From Riptortus pedestris (Eukaryota; Arthropoda; Insecta; Hemiptera; Alydidae): a stretch of DNA of 64,000 bases. The notes below the pieces were generated by a model that did no database searches, was not told the origin of the DNA, and was given only the letters and a program-made list of their open reading frames with translations. Where the stretch lies: positions 104,182,501 to 104,246,500 of the forward strand of contig CM032230.1 of the NCBI GenBank assembly GCA_019009955.1, in the 5' to 3' direction. The first letter of the stretch is position 1; each line of letters opens with the position of its first letter. This document shows positions 23,359 to 35,869 of the stretch, piece by piece. The translations under genes were made by a program, and so were the position numbers.

Positions 23359-23801
23359 AAAAAGGTCCTGCGTGATGGCTGCGTAAACTAAGCAGATTTC
23401 CCACGTAAAGTTATACAATAGAGAAATTTCCATACTAGTGCTGAACCGTTCTGGAAACGGCCGAACTAGCTTTCGGCGGAAACGAATAGAAGCGTCCAAG
23501 ATCGTCCATTACACTTAATGAAAAGGCAAATATGTCGGTTATTATTCAAGATAGAGAATAAATGTACATAACAATATTTATAGGTAATTTAATTTGCAAT
23601 AAGATTGGTTCTATACAAATTTTCGATCCGACGTATAGTAACGGAGATACTTTGAATTTTCGAAATTCGACCTATATATATATATATATAGATTTGAAAG
23701 GACCTTATTTTCGTCATCTGGGTGGGATCGATGGACATTTGAAAATCGCGTCATGAGTACGACCTCAATAGCAGATTTCCCTTAAGGGAAATGTGTTAAA
23801 A
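23359..23801 (-). mobile_element. AGC element, internal deletion next to the microsatellite
   Basis: The decayed 3' end (GTCCTGCGTGATGGCTGCG) is followed by TAAGCAGATTTCCCACG and the A-type body. After TTTTCGAAATTCGACC it passes straight to a short (TA)n (23672-23690) and TTTGAAAGGACC, skipping the C-rich and CGACCGCTAGAG segments. It ends CCCTTAAGGGAAATG and TGTTAAAA. Confidence 0.8.
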
Positions 23802-25209
23802 AGAATCACAGCTTGATAAAGCATGATCCCAATCTCTTTATCCGGCTGAACGGAGAATACTGTGGGTGGACCGGAGCTGTTGAACAAACACTTGACCACT
23901 TCAGTTCTATCTATTTGTTTTTGTCTACGTGTTTCGCTGAGTCCTCTCTTCAGGGGAATAAAACATAAAACTAAATTCCCACACCGTGAGTATAAATTCC
24001 CCTAGAACTAGAAATGGAGAATTCCCATCAAGCTGACCGAAAAGATTTTCATCATACATATAGATCCGACTTCCAGAAAAAAAAAAATACTGTCCATACG
24101 AATATTTATTTATCATGTAGAGCTCTGCAACTATGGCGACTTGGCTCTTCTTAAACATGGGGAAAATAAAACAAAACAAGAACAAGTAAACAAAATAACA
24201 AAAAATGCAACACGATTTAATATAAAGAACAAAACTAAGGGAACGGAACACAAAAGAAACGAGAAACACGATCACAACATAGAACTAAAAACAGGTGGTA
24301 AATAAATAAGTGAAAAGAAAATTTGGTAACTTTGAAACAAAAACTATTCATAAAAACAGGCATCTCTCAAATTTAAACACGTCTCACACACAAATACAAA
24401 CGCACGCACGCAAAAACATCAAAAAAATTTAAAATACGGAATTAAATATTCTCAAACTACCCAATTGTTTTTAAATATGTCAGTCTTGGCAATATGTGGG
24501 CTACCCTCAGTCAGTAGTTCGTTCAAGTCATGTGGAATACCAATTGAACAGAACAAAATTGTAACCTTCTTACCCAAAAGACCAATGCTAAAAACAAAAA
24601 AAAAATCAAAGTCCATATGAATAGAAATTGTACTTCGATAGAGATTAATTAAAATAGAGGGAGATTATTGAAAATAATATTGTTATATGTAAGATAAACT
24701 TACGTATAGTTTATCTTCTTACCAAGACCTGGCTTTTATATGGATCGGTTTTTTCATTACGTTTGCTGGTTTATTTACAGAAAGGCGTTTTAATATTCAG
24801 ATATATATTAAATATAATATTCCAAATATATAGGAAATATTTCATTTATTAAGAAGGCGGTTTGTTGGTCCAGGAAAGCACCTTGTTTGGGCAGGTTTGA
24901 GTAGCTGAGCGGTGGAAGGTTGATCCGAAGCCCTTGTTTAAATATTTATGTAATCCACCCTCATCCTCTCCCTTCACTTTTCATCAAGCTTAACCTGATA
25001 TGGTAACCACCGCCCCAAAACCAGGCATCAAAACCAACCGATACCTTCACCCAACCAACGATTCTTCATTTCCCTATAGCTTGTTGAAAGTCCAAAGACA
25101 GATATATATATTGGCTTTGATTTCAAATCTGAATCTCGATGTAAATGTTTTTTAAAAAAAGGTACAGAATATTAAGTAGTCGATTGGTAGCTCCATCATA
25201 TATAAATAT
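23802..25209. other. No gene seen; A-rich minisatellite-like patch at 24160-24290
   Basis: The A-rich stretch (AAGGGAACGGAACACAAAAG and similar) resembles the reverse complement of the T-rich repeat at 41918-42190. It gives rise to a hydrophobic 116-codon minus-strand open frame that should not be read as a membrane protein. The rest is unique-looking. Confidence 0.4.
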
Positions 25210-25739
25210 TGTTACGTTTGTTACAAAATCAGTAATAAACGTTGTTTATTAAAGTTCTTTTGGATTGCAAAATTAAACATACACAAGCTTCACAGTTTTT
25301 ATCACTGCACAATTTATTTTACAATGCACTACGCACTTGGTTAATTATTCTTAATTACTACTTACAGTATGCACTGTACACAGTCGAATAATTTACTCAC
25401 GATCACTGAAGTTCAGAAAAACACGGCAATGCACTGTTCTATAAGAGTCACCTCACAAAACTGTTCTTCATATAAAAACACTTTACCGCACTGCGCTAAG
25501 TCGCACTGACGATCACTTGAAGACAGCTGAGAACCAACTAAACTAACTCGCGGCGGGCCGATTCTTTATATAGCTTGTCGGCATACGGCATCAACGGAGA
25601 AGGCCGAGACACTTCCAGAACAGGACTGGTTTTGCTGAGAACCAACTCGATCCTCTGTCGGTTTCTTTGATCTAAGTACATCGCACTTCCCAAATACGTA
25701 AATATCTCTCTAAATTTTCATGTATTAATTTTTGCAACA
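25210..25739 (-). mobile_element. Solo LTR
   Basis: A 530-bp unit with TGTTACG at the left and GCAACA at the right end, i.e. TG...CA termini, flanked on both sides by ATAT (25206-25209 and 25740-25743) as a 4-bp target duplication. Read on the minus strand it has a TATA box (GCTATATAAAGAATCGG near 25565), a downstream TCAGTGCGAC initiator-like element and AATAAATTGTG as a poly(A) signal near 25315. No internal retrotransposon coding lies beside it, which fits recombination between two LTRs. Family (gypsy or BEL) is not determined. Confidence 0.75.
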
Positions 25740-25743
25740 ATAT

Positions 25744-25845
25744 TATAGGAAAATCTAACAGAAGAAGCCGTCTATCACATGAGCCTAGAGCATACGTAGT
25801 AATCACATTTAACGCGAGGGAACTATTTTCAAGTCCGTCGACAGG

Positions 25846-25889
<44 letters not shown>
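25744..25889. other. Spacer and (TA)n between two LTR copies
   Basis: About 100 bp of unique sequence and a TA tract (25850-25889). No gag or pol remnant is visible. Confidence 0.5.
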
Positions 25890-25893
<4 letters not shown>

Positions 25894-26250
25894 ACGTTTA
25901 TTACAGAAACAAAAAACGTATATTCTTATGGTTCTTTTGGATTGGAGAAGAAACTACACCAACATTAGCTTTTTCATCAATGCACAATTTATTTGATGTC
26001 TCACTAAACACTTTGTAAATTTCTCTTCGCTACTAATCACAATATACACTGATTACTACACTTCTTATTGCACAGTAATAACTCACGGTCGCGCGAATCA
26101 CTAATCTTCACAAAACACGGTACTGCACTGATCTTCACAAAACATGGCACTGCACTGAAACTTAAATGCTCTGTCCACTAAAAGCTGCATTGAAAGCGCT
26201 GTTATTGACTAGTAAAAAAAGTTGAGACTAACTGCCGGGGAGCCTGGCCA
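25890..26250 (-). mobile_element. LTR fragment related to the solo LTR
   Basis: Starts TGTTACGTTTATTACAG and follows the solo LTR through GTTCTTTTGGATTG, GCACAATTTATT and the GCACTG-rich part, where a short ACAAAACACGG-type stretch is duplicated (26108-26160). It loses similarity before the TATA region and ends where the AGC copy at 26253 begins. Confidence 0.7.
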
Positions 26251-26252
26251 AC

Positions 26253-27010
<758 letters not shown>

Positions 27011-27132
27011 TTTTAGCAGATTTTCCTTAAGGTAAATCAGCTATTGAGGTCGTACTCATGACGCGGGTTTCGAAAAATTTCTTCAAATGTCCATCGATCC
27101 TACCCAGGAGACGACGAAAATGAGGTCCGTTC

Positions 27133-27175
<43 letters not shown>

Positions 27176-27668
27176 TATATATATAGGTATATTTGTATTT
27201 TAACGCTCTAGCGCACGCAATTTTTGTTTGATCGTTACCAAACTTGCAATTTAATCGTTTTATGTAAAAAGAAAGATCAAGTTCGTTAATGGCTGAAATC
27301 GGACCAGTAGGAGAGGGGGGTTTAGAGGGGGGATTTTTGAAAATTCGAAATATCTCCGTTATTATGCGTCGGATCGAAATCTTATTGCAAATTAAATTTA
27401 CTATAAATATTGTTCTATACATTTATTCTCTATCTTGAATATTAACCGAGATATTTACATTTGTATTCTGTGTATGATCGGCAGGGGTCGGCTATGTTCG
27501 GGACGTTCCGCCGAGAGCTCTGGCGGCCGTTTCCATAACTACTCGTCTCTCTTGAATAGGTTTAGAGATACCTTACTACTACAGTTGTTATTGGGCAGAT
27601 TTCTCTATTTTATAACTTCACGTGGAAAATCTGCTTAGTTTACGCAGCCCCTGCGTGACGGACTTTTT
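27011..27668 (+). mobile_element. AGC element, complete A'-type copy
   Basis: From TTTTAGCAGATTTTCC to TTTACGCAGCCCCTGCGT, GACGGACTTTTT. (TA)n at 27139-27184. The A'-type body carries GGACGTTCCGCCGAGAGC and CTCTGGCGGCCGTTTCC. The 3' region shows the inverted pair CAGATTTCTC...GGAAAATCTG around TTCACG. Confidence 0.88.
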
Positions 27669-27849
27669 GATATTCAATCTTTTAGTCATTGCACTTTAGC
27701 AATAAGCGAATATATCATAAAGTCTTGTTTTATGTTAAAATACCAAATATTATTTAAAACAATCTTTACTAGATGAAATACATGCAAATAAGTTGCGTGG
27801 TGTCGTAAGCAGTTAAACATTTTTTTACTACGTTTTTACTGTTTCATTC

Positions 27850-28066
27850 AATACTAAAAATCATAATCGTTAATGCCTGAAAATGGAGCAGGAATAGAGG
27901 GAGGAAAAGGGAATTCGAACAATCAAAAGATATCAGTTATTATGAGTCTCATCGCATTTTTATGTAGAAATAGAGAATATAAGGTGAGATGACACTACTA
28001 CTAGTGTGTCATGCCAGTACGTGGAAAATCTGCTAAGTTATTGCTGCCCTTTGGGACCGACTCTTA
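27850..28066 (+). mobile_element. AGC element, highly decayed
   Basis: Recognisable as TCGTTAATGCCTGAAAATGG, AGAGGGAGG, ATATCAGTTATTATGAGTC, and finally GTGGAAAATCTGCTAAG with TGCTGCCCTTTGGGACCGAC in place of the terminal hairpin. Old copy. Confidence 0.5.
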
Positions 28067-28720
28067 AACTGTTTACCTACATTTTTTTACACAGGGTTTT
28101 GTATACTATTGAAAATGAACTTATTTTATAGATGCTACAGGAAATATTTAATAATGTTAAAATATGTTTTAAATTATATTAAATGGTGTGTTCATCAACG
28201 CCATTCATTTCAGAAAGCAATCTACATTTTTTATTCATTTAAGAGTTGATAATATTGACACACATATACATTCATTTATAAAGTGTTATATATTGGAAGT
28301 ATGGTCCACTAGGGACAATTGATCATCCAAATATTAATTATCAATCAAGTTCTCCAATCAGGGAATTACATGAAATTTCCCCCATTTAATAATCACAATT
28401 ATTACTAGATGACAAGTAATAATGACGGTAATTCGATAATTAACAGCTAATGAATTGTAATTATTTAAACGTAATGTACGGATTTTCATTTAATTTTAAT
28501 ATATGTAATTAATACATAAATCAATCGGACCACTAAAATTTGTTGTTAACAAGACAAATGAACCAAATTGAGAATAATTCATAAATAACTTGTAATTTAA
28601 AATTGTCATTATCATGTTTTGGAAACGAATATTATAATTATTATTACCAGCGTTCTAATGTCTTTCATAATTTTGTTATAGCACAACTGCAATTTTGTGT
28701 ATAATTATGGCGCTTTATTT
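28067..28720. other. No gene seen
   Basis: AT-rich sequence with no recognisable element. Confidence 0.45.
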
Positions 28721-28723
28721 TTT

Positions 28724-28853
28724 TTATTAGCAGATTTCCCTGAAGGGAAATCAACTATTGAGATAGCACTCTACTCGATGACGCGATGAAAATTTTCCTC
28801 AAATGTTCATCGACCCTACCTATGAGATGACGAAAATGAAACCCGTTCGAAAT

Positions 28854-28933
<80 letters not shown>

Positions 28934-29382
28934 CTGTTACTGCTCGAGCGGTGGCAATTCTTATTTGATCTTAGCCAAATATCAGCCTTCCATACAAACT
29001 AACTAACTACTACTACTACTACTAAATGTCGAGTTCGTTAATGGCTAAAATGGAACCAGTGGGAGGGGGGTTTAGAGAGAGAGAATTTCGAAAATTCGAA
29101 ATATTTCCGTTATTATATGTCAGAGTTTTATTTTTCAAATAAAATGTACTATAAATATTGTTATATACATTTATTCTGTATCTTTAGTATTAACGGAGAT
29201 GTTTGCATTTTTTAGTTTTTAGCCCTCAGTTATGTTTAGCAGTTTTATTATGAAGAACTTTATTTGAAACCCAAATACCAAATAATGCTATCATTGAACT
29301 TTTACGTCCTGAAATAAAGGCAAATGCGTGACGCACGTTGGAAATCTGCCTAGTTAACGCAGCCTCTGCGTAAAGGACTTTA
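28724..29382 (+). mobile_element. AGC element, B-type with long (TA)n
   Basis: From TTATTAGCAGATTTCCC to GCAGCCTCTGCGTAAAGGAC, TTTA. (TA)n at 28855-28929. Between the GCAATTC and GTCGAGTTCG segments sits a short local insertion with an ACT trinucleotide run (29008-29023). Confidence 0.83.
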
Positions 29383-29451
29383 TTGATAGTAGTATTATTT
29401 TCATATGTTTTGTGTTTCTGTATGCCAGTCCTTTAGTAATATATAATACAA

Positions 29452-29666
29452 TCAACGGAAGGATAATAAGGACAAAACACCTCCACTCTTAATACTTCAT
29501 TCATTAAATGCAGAGTACTTTCGGGACGTGCTGTCCCATCTTCAGTACTCTAGAGCTGGTCCCTATTGAGCCGACATCTCCGGCGAGACTCCAGACTCTT
29601 TTGATCTTGTTATCCTTCCGTTGTTGATGGACCTCCACCCCAGGATGGACCAGCCCAAATCCCGAG
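29452..29666 (+). mobile_element. Foldback element with 11-bp target duplication
   Basis: A 215-bp element starting TCAACGGAAGGATAATAAGG and ending CCAAATCCCGAG. It is flanked by ATATAATACAA at 29441-29451 and 29667-29677. The first ~25 bp recur inverted near 29602-29627 (TTATCCTTCCGTTG). A second internal palindrome lies around AGTACTTTCGGGACGTGC and its complement. No coding and no Pol III boxes. An 11-bp duplication fits either a Mutator-like MITE or a retroposed sequence; class undetermined. A second copy is at 35005-35869. Confidence 0.7.
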
Positions 29667-29677
29667 ATATAATACAA

Positions 29678-30511
29678 CGATTATTGAAATTCTCTGACAC
29701 TCTATTAGTAGTACTTGTGTGTCAGTGGGTCAGAGAATGCATTCCTTTGACAAATCAATTAGATTGACTATCTCTCCGGGGCAAATAATAATCATCGAAC
29801 AGAGAGGTCTGAACGATAACAGAGAGAGAGATTATCACTGAGGGTCGAGGGCATTATGTAGATTGTGTCGTGGGAAGAAGGATGGGCGCAGAATCTATCC
29901 GTCTGCTTGTAGATGGGGCTGGCAGGTTGCCCAAAGACCAGTCTACACCCAGCTGGGCCCATTCAATAGACCCATTTATAACTTGCAAACCCATACTAGC
30001 CTGACGTCTCTCATTCCCTTTTATCCCCGCTATGACTTCTATCCATGAATGGACTTCACATCTCGCTGGACCAATTGTATACTGACCATAAAATCTTTAG
30101 GGGCCACCGTTTCGTTCTTTTTTTTTTCTTTGTTTTTTTCAACCCAGGAATATATTCCGCCATCTCAATGGCAGAAAGGGGCGCCAGAATTTTATTAGTT
30201 CTAGTCGTGGTAATTCCTGTTTGTGGATATATAGGACAAATAAAATAAAGGTTTATCTAATTTTTAAATTAAAAATTTCAGAATCTGAACAACCTAGCTG
30301 TGGACTACATTTTTCTATTTATCAGAACTTCAACGAAAGAGCTAATATTCTTTGCATCTAAATTTCCACAAATATTTGCTCATGATTGCTGTCGAATTCT
30401 CCCTCAAATCTTTTCGCGCTTGTGGGGGAGTGAATATTATAATGAAGGATCGTTATATTTATTTATACCTCTTTTGTTAATCGTAAGATATAGGTTAGCT
30501 GTAAACATATG
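29678..30511. other. No gene seen
   Basis: Contains GC-richer sequence (29820-30060) with short unconvincing frames and a T-run near 30118-30137. Confidence 0.4.
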
Positions 30512-30633
30512 TTTTAGCAGATTTCTCGTAAGGGAAATCAGCTATTGAGGTCGTACTCATGAAGCGATTTTCGAAAAAATTCTTCAAATGTCCCAGATTT
30601 CTCAAATGTGAGATGAAGAAAATGAGGTCCGTT

Positions 30634-30721
<88 letters not shown>

Positions 30722-31094
30722 TGTCTGTCAACACTCTAGCGGTCGCAATTTTTCTTTAATCGTCACCAAACTCGGTGTTTAATATTTTTATGTAAAAAGG
30801 AAGATAAAGTTCGTTAACGGCTGAAATCGGACCAGTGGGAGGGGGATTTCGAAAATTCGAAATATCTCCTTTACTATACGTCGGATCGAAAAATGGTATT
30901 ACAAATTAAATTTACTACAAATATTGTCATATACATTTATTCTCTATCTTGAATATTAACCGAGATATTTGCATTTTTATGAAGTGTAACGGACGAGCTA
31001 TGGTCGCTTCTGCACTTGTATGGAGATTTTTTCTATTCTATAACTTTACGTGGGAAATCTGCTTAGTTTACGCAGCTCCTGCGTGACGGACTTT
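30512..31094 (+). mobile_element. AGC element with (CT)n(TA)n tract
   Basis: From TTTTAGCAGATTTCTCG to TTTACGCAGCTCCTGCGT and GACGGACTTT. The microsatellite is compound: CT from about 30639, then TA to 30718. The body is A-type but shortened after AACGGACGAGC. Confidence 0.86.
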
Positions 31095-32035
31095 ATATGC
31101 TCAAGAACAGCACATATGTCATACCACCATTCCAAAGAAATCTATATAATTAAGGAATATTATTAACTGAAATCCATGGTATTACTTTATCCATATTCAC
31201 ATTAAATAAATAAATGCTCTACATATGAGGCTGAACCCATACAAAATATTGCTCTCAATGTGTTCATTTAATATGTTTCCTCCTCCGTGCGGTCGAAAAG
31301 CTATAAATTAATCTCTAAAAGGGATTTTAGTGAATTTCAATGAATTTTCCTGGTTACACTGTTTTTCCAACAAAGCGGGGCATTAAATGTTCATAAGCCT
31401 GTTTTCGCAATCCAGCAAACCTAACGACCATCGAGGGAGTGGCGTTTGGCTTGGCTGATTGGTTTGAAGTATTTATAAACTAAGCAGAGTATTCACAGTC
31501 GACAGAACGCAATGCATTCTCAGTCGAGCAGTAAACATAGAGAATCGAATTTTAACCATGCATGGGCCTCCAGTTTATGTCGAGCTCTCTAGTGGTTCGA
31601 CGCTTCATTTAAACCCTTAGGATTTTATAAATTGGCTTTTCATTGCCCATAATTAGTCGCCAATATTCTATGGTTTCCTTTTAAATTAAATATTTAAGAG
31701 AACTACTTCATAACTCTCCATTCCAAACAGAGTAGCATTTATTGATTCGTTCATAAATTCAATCGGAAAACTAGCTGTTGATTCGCATCTTTCCTCCGTG
31801 ATGCAATGAAACTAAAAAGTATTACACAACAAATTTTCATTTTAAATATAATTAAAAACACATTTTAAAATGAAATAACTTTTTTAATTAGAATCTTAAA
31901 TAAATAAATAAGGGATTTTTAGGGTCAAACGTTGTTGAAACTACATGAGATAGTTACGATATTTAAATTTCCTCTACTTATATGACAATTTAAAAGATTT
32001 TCCTTAAGAGTAATCTGGATAGTTGCGGAGTTGTT
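31095..32035. other. No gene seen; weak promoter-like patch near 31470
   Basis: Around 31470-31530 a TATAAAC is followed by repeated CAGTCGA motifs (TTCACAGTCGACAG, CTCAGTCGAGCAG), reminiscent of a core promoter or LTR. Nothing downstream codes for a recognisable product. Confidence 0.3.
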
Positions 32036-32047
32036 GATTATTTTTTA

Positions 32048-32276
32048 TTATTATTATTATTTATTAACGTCCACTTTTTGCAACTGAGGCTAATTGGGAC
32101 GGGTTATCTACAGGTTACCACCCTTTTCTAGCCAGGGTGGGATTTTAGGACGTTATTTAATGAGTTTCGTCACTAAATAATTTCCTTTGCCCAGGCAAGA
32201 ATCGAACTCGCCACTCTAGGTTTACCATGTGAGATAAAGGCCAACGCTTTAACTCGCTTGGCTAACCTGAGCCCCA
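32048..32276 (-). mobile_element. tRNA-derived SINE with 12-bp target duplication
   Basis: Full copy in reverse: ATT-repeat tail, TAACGTCCACTTTTTGCAAC, body, B box as AATCGAACTCGCC, head end CTAACCTGAGCCCC. GATTATTTTTTA is found at 32036-32047 and 32277-32288 as a direct repeat. This indicates target-primed insertion. Confidence 0.88.
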
Positions 32277-32288
32277 GATTATTTTTTA

Positions 32289-32688
32289 AAAATATAATAT
32301 ATTGCTAGTTGCTCTATTTAGAATATTATGAATGCTGAATTATCAGGTTGCTGTCAGATGGATGGTAAATACTGTTTTCAGTTGTACACTTGTTTGTTAG
32401 AAGTTGTGTCAATCCGATGTGAAGGACCGCAAGGTAGGGCCAGAAAGTATTCTGTTACTCAGCATGGACTGGTGCAGACATTGAGTTGGATCTTGGCTGG
32501 AAATGGAATTGTTTCAATTTATCCTTGGTTTTCTTTCTCTTCTGCGATTGTTCGATTTGGTCATTATCCTGGGAAATATTGATCTGAATTTATTTTGTTA
32601 TATTTTCTGCTTCGTCTAGCCGGTAAAGTTTACCCCTATATTTAAAAAATCTATTCCTGTATGAAGCATCTTTGTCCATTAATAATTA

Positions 32689-32690
<2 letters not shown>
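32289..32690. other. No gene seen
   Basis: Includes an 84-codon frame at 32328-32582 of ordinary composition (CTCLLEVVSIRCE-like). No family recognised, and no supporting splice sites or neighbours. Confidence 0.4.
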
Positions 32691-32743
<53 letters not shown>

Positions 32744-32745
32744 TA
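32691..32745. repeat. (TA)n microsatellite
   Basis: TA tract a few bases before an AGC copy lacking its own internal tract. Confidence 0.9.
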
Positions 32746-32757
32746 TTCCTATTAACA

Positions 32758-33150
32758 TTTTAGAAGATTTACCTTAATTATTAACTTCGTTATCGGCTGA
32801 AAAGTGGGAGGGGGGGGTTAGAGAGGAGGACTTTCAAAAATTCGAAATATCTCCGTTACTGTACGTGGGATCGAAAATGTGCATGGAACCAATCTTATTG
32901 CAACTTAAAAGATCTATAAATGTTATTATGTACATGTTTTCATTATTTTTAATATTAAGTAAAATATTTACGTTTTTTTTTAGTTTTCGGCCTTCAGTAA
33001 ACCCCCACTCCTACTCATGTCATATCAACAATAAACTGTTATATTATGAAGCACCTTATTTGAAGCCTAAGCCGAACTTTTATGTCATGAGATAAATGCA
33101 AATACGGGACATAAGTGGGAAATCTGCTTAGTTAACGAACCTCCCTTCCT
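32758..33150 (+). mobile_element. AGC element, B-type, 5' half deleted
   Basis: A short 5' scrap (TTTTAGAAGATTTACC) leads directly into TTAACTTCGTTATCGGCTG, the G-run, CCAATCTTATTGCAACTT, TAGTTTTCGGCCTTCAG. It ends GTGGGAAATCTGCTTAG with the hairpin replaced by AACGAACCTCCC. The palindrome and microsatellite between are missing. Confidence 0.72.
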
Positions 33151-33900
33151 TTTATGAAGTATTTCGAATTTATATACTGTAAGGTGTGATGAACTATAAT
33201 TATATATTTCACACTTGCTATTTAATTCCCCTCAAGCTGCCATTATTATTACACCCATTTATCAGTTTCCGATACTATATGTGTGCGGTGTTATCACTCC
33301 CCCAGGTAGCAGCTGGTGGAAGGAGCGTGGAAGGAAGTGCAGGTGTTGATGGGGAAAATTATGGTATATAATTATTTGTTAGTCTCGCAGACAATGGCTG
33401 AAGGGGTGGGGGGATGAAGCCCCAACTTGCTACATCGGCTCGACCAATCTCTCCCCACTCCTTTAATAATACACACTTGGAACAGCTGTAAAGTTTTCCC
33501 ACATTCTCCGGGAGAATTTCATATCGGCGCACCGCTTTAGTTCGTCTTGCTTATGATTATTGCAAAGTTACACATGTAACTTCTGTTTAACTAACTCAGC
33601 CCACACGCTGGGTTAGTGCCTCACAAATGTTCTTTTGATATGAGCTGTATTCTTGAACCAGCTGAACTTTTCAGTCGACCAAGTTGTCACTTTAAGTTAT
33701 TTTCAAGCAGGAGAATGTGCAAAATATTTCTGTATTGGACACATTATAAGGTACATAATTACTTCTCCAATCTGTAATTTCATTACACAATTTATTTATT
33801 TGGAAATACCATAAGGTTATGAAGCTTTGGGGTTTCATGCAAATTCTTGAGTTATCTAAAGGTTACCACGTTTTGAGCCTACGAATTAACAGCCATTACA
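33151..33900. other. No gene seen
   Basis: Mixed composition. Patches such as GGTGGAAGGAGCGTGGAAGG and the region 33400-33560 are more GC-rich but show no recognised product. Confidence 0.4.
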
Positions 33901-34299
33901 GGAAAAGTGCGTAAACTAAGCAGATTTCCCACGTGAAGTTTTACAATAGAGAAATCTGCCTTATAACAACAGTAAGGTATCAGGTAGTAGTAGTAAGGTA
34001 TCTCTAGACCTATTCACGAAGGACGAATAGTTACGGAAACGGCAGCACTAGCTCTCGACGGATAGTCCCGAACATAGCCGACTCCTGCCGACCACACACA
34101 CACACACACACACACAATACAAATGCAAATATCTCGGTTAACATTCAAGATAGAGAATAAATGTATAGAACAATATTTATAGTAAATGTAAATTGCAATA
34201 AGATTGATACTATACACTTTTTCGATCCGACGCATAATAACTGAGATATTTTGAATTTTCAAAAATCCTCCCTCTACCCCCCCCCCCTCCCACTGGCCT
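33901..34299 (-). mobile_element. AGC element, 3' half, cut at the C-rich block
   Basis: Begins GAAAAGTGCGTAAACTAAGC (terminal hairpin lost), then A'-type body with a (CA)n at 34093-34115 and the C-run near 34278-34290. It stops abruptly where the segment shared with 46766-46912 begins. Confidence 0.75.
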
Positions 34300-34460
34300 T
34301 ATAATTAACCAATATTAAAATTAAATGACTTTTACTTTTAATGTATGACTTTTACTTTTTTTTCTTTCTTAATAACAATAATAAAAAAAGTATATCAATT
34401 TTCCTATGCACAAACCTCTCAAATGTAGTCGGCAAGAATTTCTGTTTTACAGCCTCTCCA
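34300..34460 (+). repeat. Half-copy of the palindrome arm at 46766-46912
   Basis: Shares TATAATTAACCAATATT, ATGACTTTTACTTTTAATGT, AACAATAATAAAAAA and AAATGTAGTCGG with the right arm of the palindrome at 46529-46915, with few differences. So that arm is a dispersed repeat. Confidence 0.75.
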
Positions 34461-34992
34461 AATATTAAAAAGTCCGTCACTCACTGCATTTTTTTAAGAC
34501 ATTTTTTTTTTTAAAGTTAACTTTATATAAGAGTAAATTGGTTTCAGGAATCCGATGCTGTTTCTGATAATGAGCCTGTGTCAGAGAAGTTGTATATGTT
34601 CGATCCAGCTGTAGATTTCTCTATTCTCGTGAATACAGGTGTCTATGTTCAGAAAAGACATACGCTATTCCAGTTCAGAAAAAAAAAAGAAAAAAAGAAA
34701 TACACTATTCATGCGAATAACTTTACTCCCTTTGAACCTGAGACACCAGACTTAGCAACACTAGATCGGAGAATATTAGACCAGGTCTGAGTCAAGACAG
34801 GTCAGAAAATAAGAAAAGAACTCCTCAAAATTCATAGAAAAAGCAAAACTTCATTTCAATTTTTTTATCAGCATAGTAATTTTAACACCAATACCGATAT
34901 ACACGCCTATAGTCAACACTTTTCATTTATATTAGAACTGATGATGGAAATATACCCGAAAGTGCTGCAGTGCTGAACGAAGAAATTTTAAT
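34461..34992. other. Unassigned sequence
   Basis: Contains a 70-codon frame (34578-34790) interrupted in composition by an A-run. Near 34930-34985 there is a CTGATGATGG...CCGAAAGTGC motif similar to the inverted complement of the foldback element core just downstream. Confidence 0.4.
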
Positions 34993-35004
34993 TGTAGTAA
35001 CTGT

Positions 35005-35262
35005 CAACGGAAGGATCAAAAAGGTCAAACACCTCCACTCTTGATACTTCTTTTATTAATGGCAAAGTACTTTCGGGGCGAACCGTCCCATCATCAGTGC
35101 TCTAAAAGTATCAAGAGTGGAGGTGTTTGACCTTTTAGCAGATTTCCACTCAGGGAAATCAGCTACTGAGGTTGTACTCATGACGCAATTTTCGAAATTT
35201 TTCCTCAAATGTACATCGATCCTACCTAGGAGATAACGAAAATGGGGTCCGTTCAAAATTAT

Positions 35263-35334
<72 letters not shown>

Positions 35335-35869
35335 CTGTTAACGCTCTAGCGGTCGCAATTTTAGTTTGATCGTTACCAAACTTCATATTTAAGCGTTTTA
35401 CGTAAAAAGAGAGATCAAGTTCGTTAATGGCTGAAATCGGACCAGTGGGAGGGGGGGTTTAGAGGGGGGATTTTTGAAAATTCAAAATATCGCCGTTATT
35501 ATGCGTCGGATCGAAAAATTGTATAGAATCAATCTTATTGTAAATTAAATTTACTATAAATATTGTTCTATACATTTATTCTGTATCTTGAATATTAACC
35601 GAGATATTTGCATTTGTATTGCGTGTGTGGTCGACGGAACCCCGCCATGTTCCGGACTCTCCGCCGAGAGCTCTGGTGGCCGTTTCCAGAACTATTCGTC
35701 CCTCGTGAATAGGTTTAGAGATCCCTTCCTACTACAGCTGTTATTAGGCAGATTTCTCTATTGTAAAACTTCACGTGGGAAATCTGCTTAGTTTACGCAG
35801 CCCCTGCGTGACGGACTTTTTGATCCTTCCGTTGACGATGGACCTCCACCAGCCAGCACAAATCCAGAG
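35005..35869 (+). mobile_element. Foldback element with 12-bp target duplication, interrupted
   Basis: The second copy of the element at 29452. It is flanked by TGTAGTAACTGT at 34993-35004 and 35870-35881. The left arm (CAACGGAAGGATCAAAAAGG, CACCTCCACTCTTGATACTT) is mirrored by AAGTATCAAGAGTGGAGGTG and, after the nested AGC element, TGATCCTTCCGTTG. The AGC copy at 35133-35820 splits the right arm. Confidence 0.78.
35133..35820 (+). mobile_element. AGC element nested in a foldback element
   Basis: From TTTTAGCAGATTTCCACTC to GCAGCCCCTGCGTGACGGAC, TTTT. It has a (CA)n(TA)n tract at 35264-35331 and an A'-type body. The uninterrupted arm (mirror at 35014-35035) reads GACCTTTTTGATCC with five T. 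Here four T precede and five follow the element, a net gain of four T. Confidence 0.9.

Noticed and set aside
23925..24275. Hydrophobic 116-codon minus-strand frame that could look like a membrane protein
   Set aside because: It comes from A-rich repeat-like DNA related to the T-rich minisatellite at 41918; F/V/C-rich composition is expected from such sequence.
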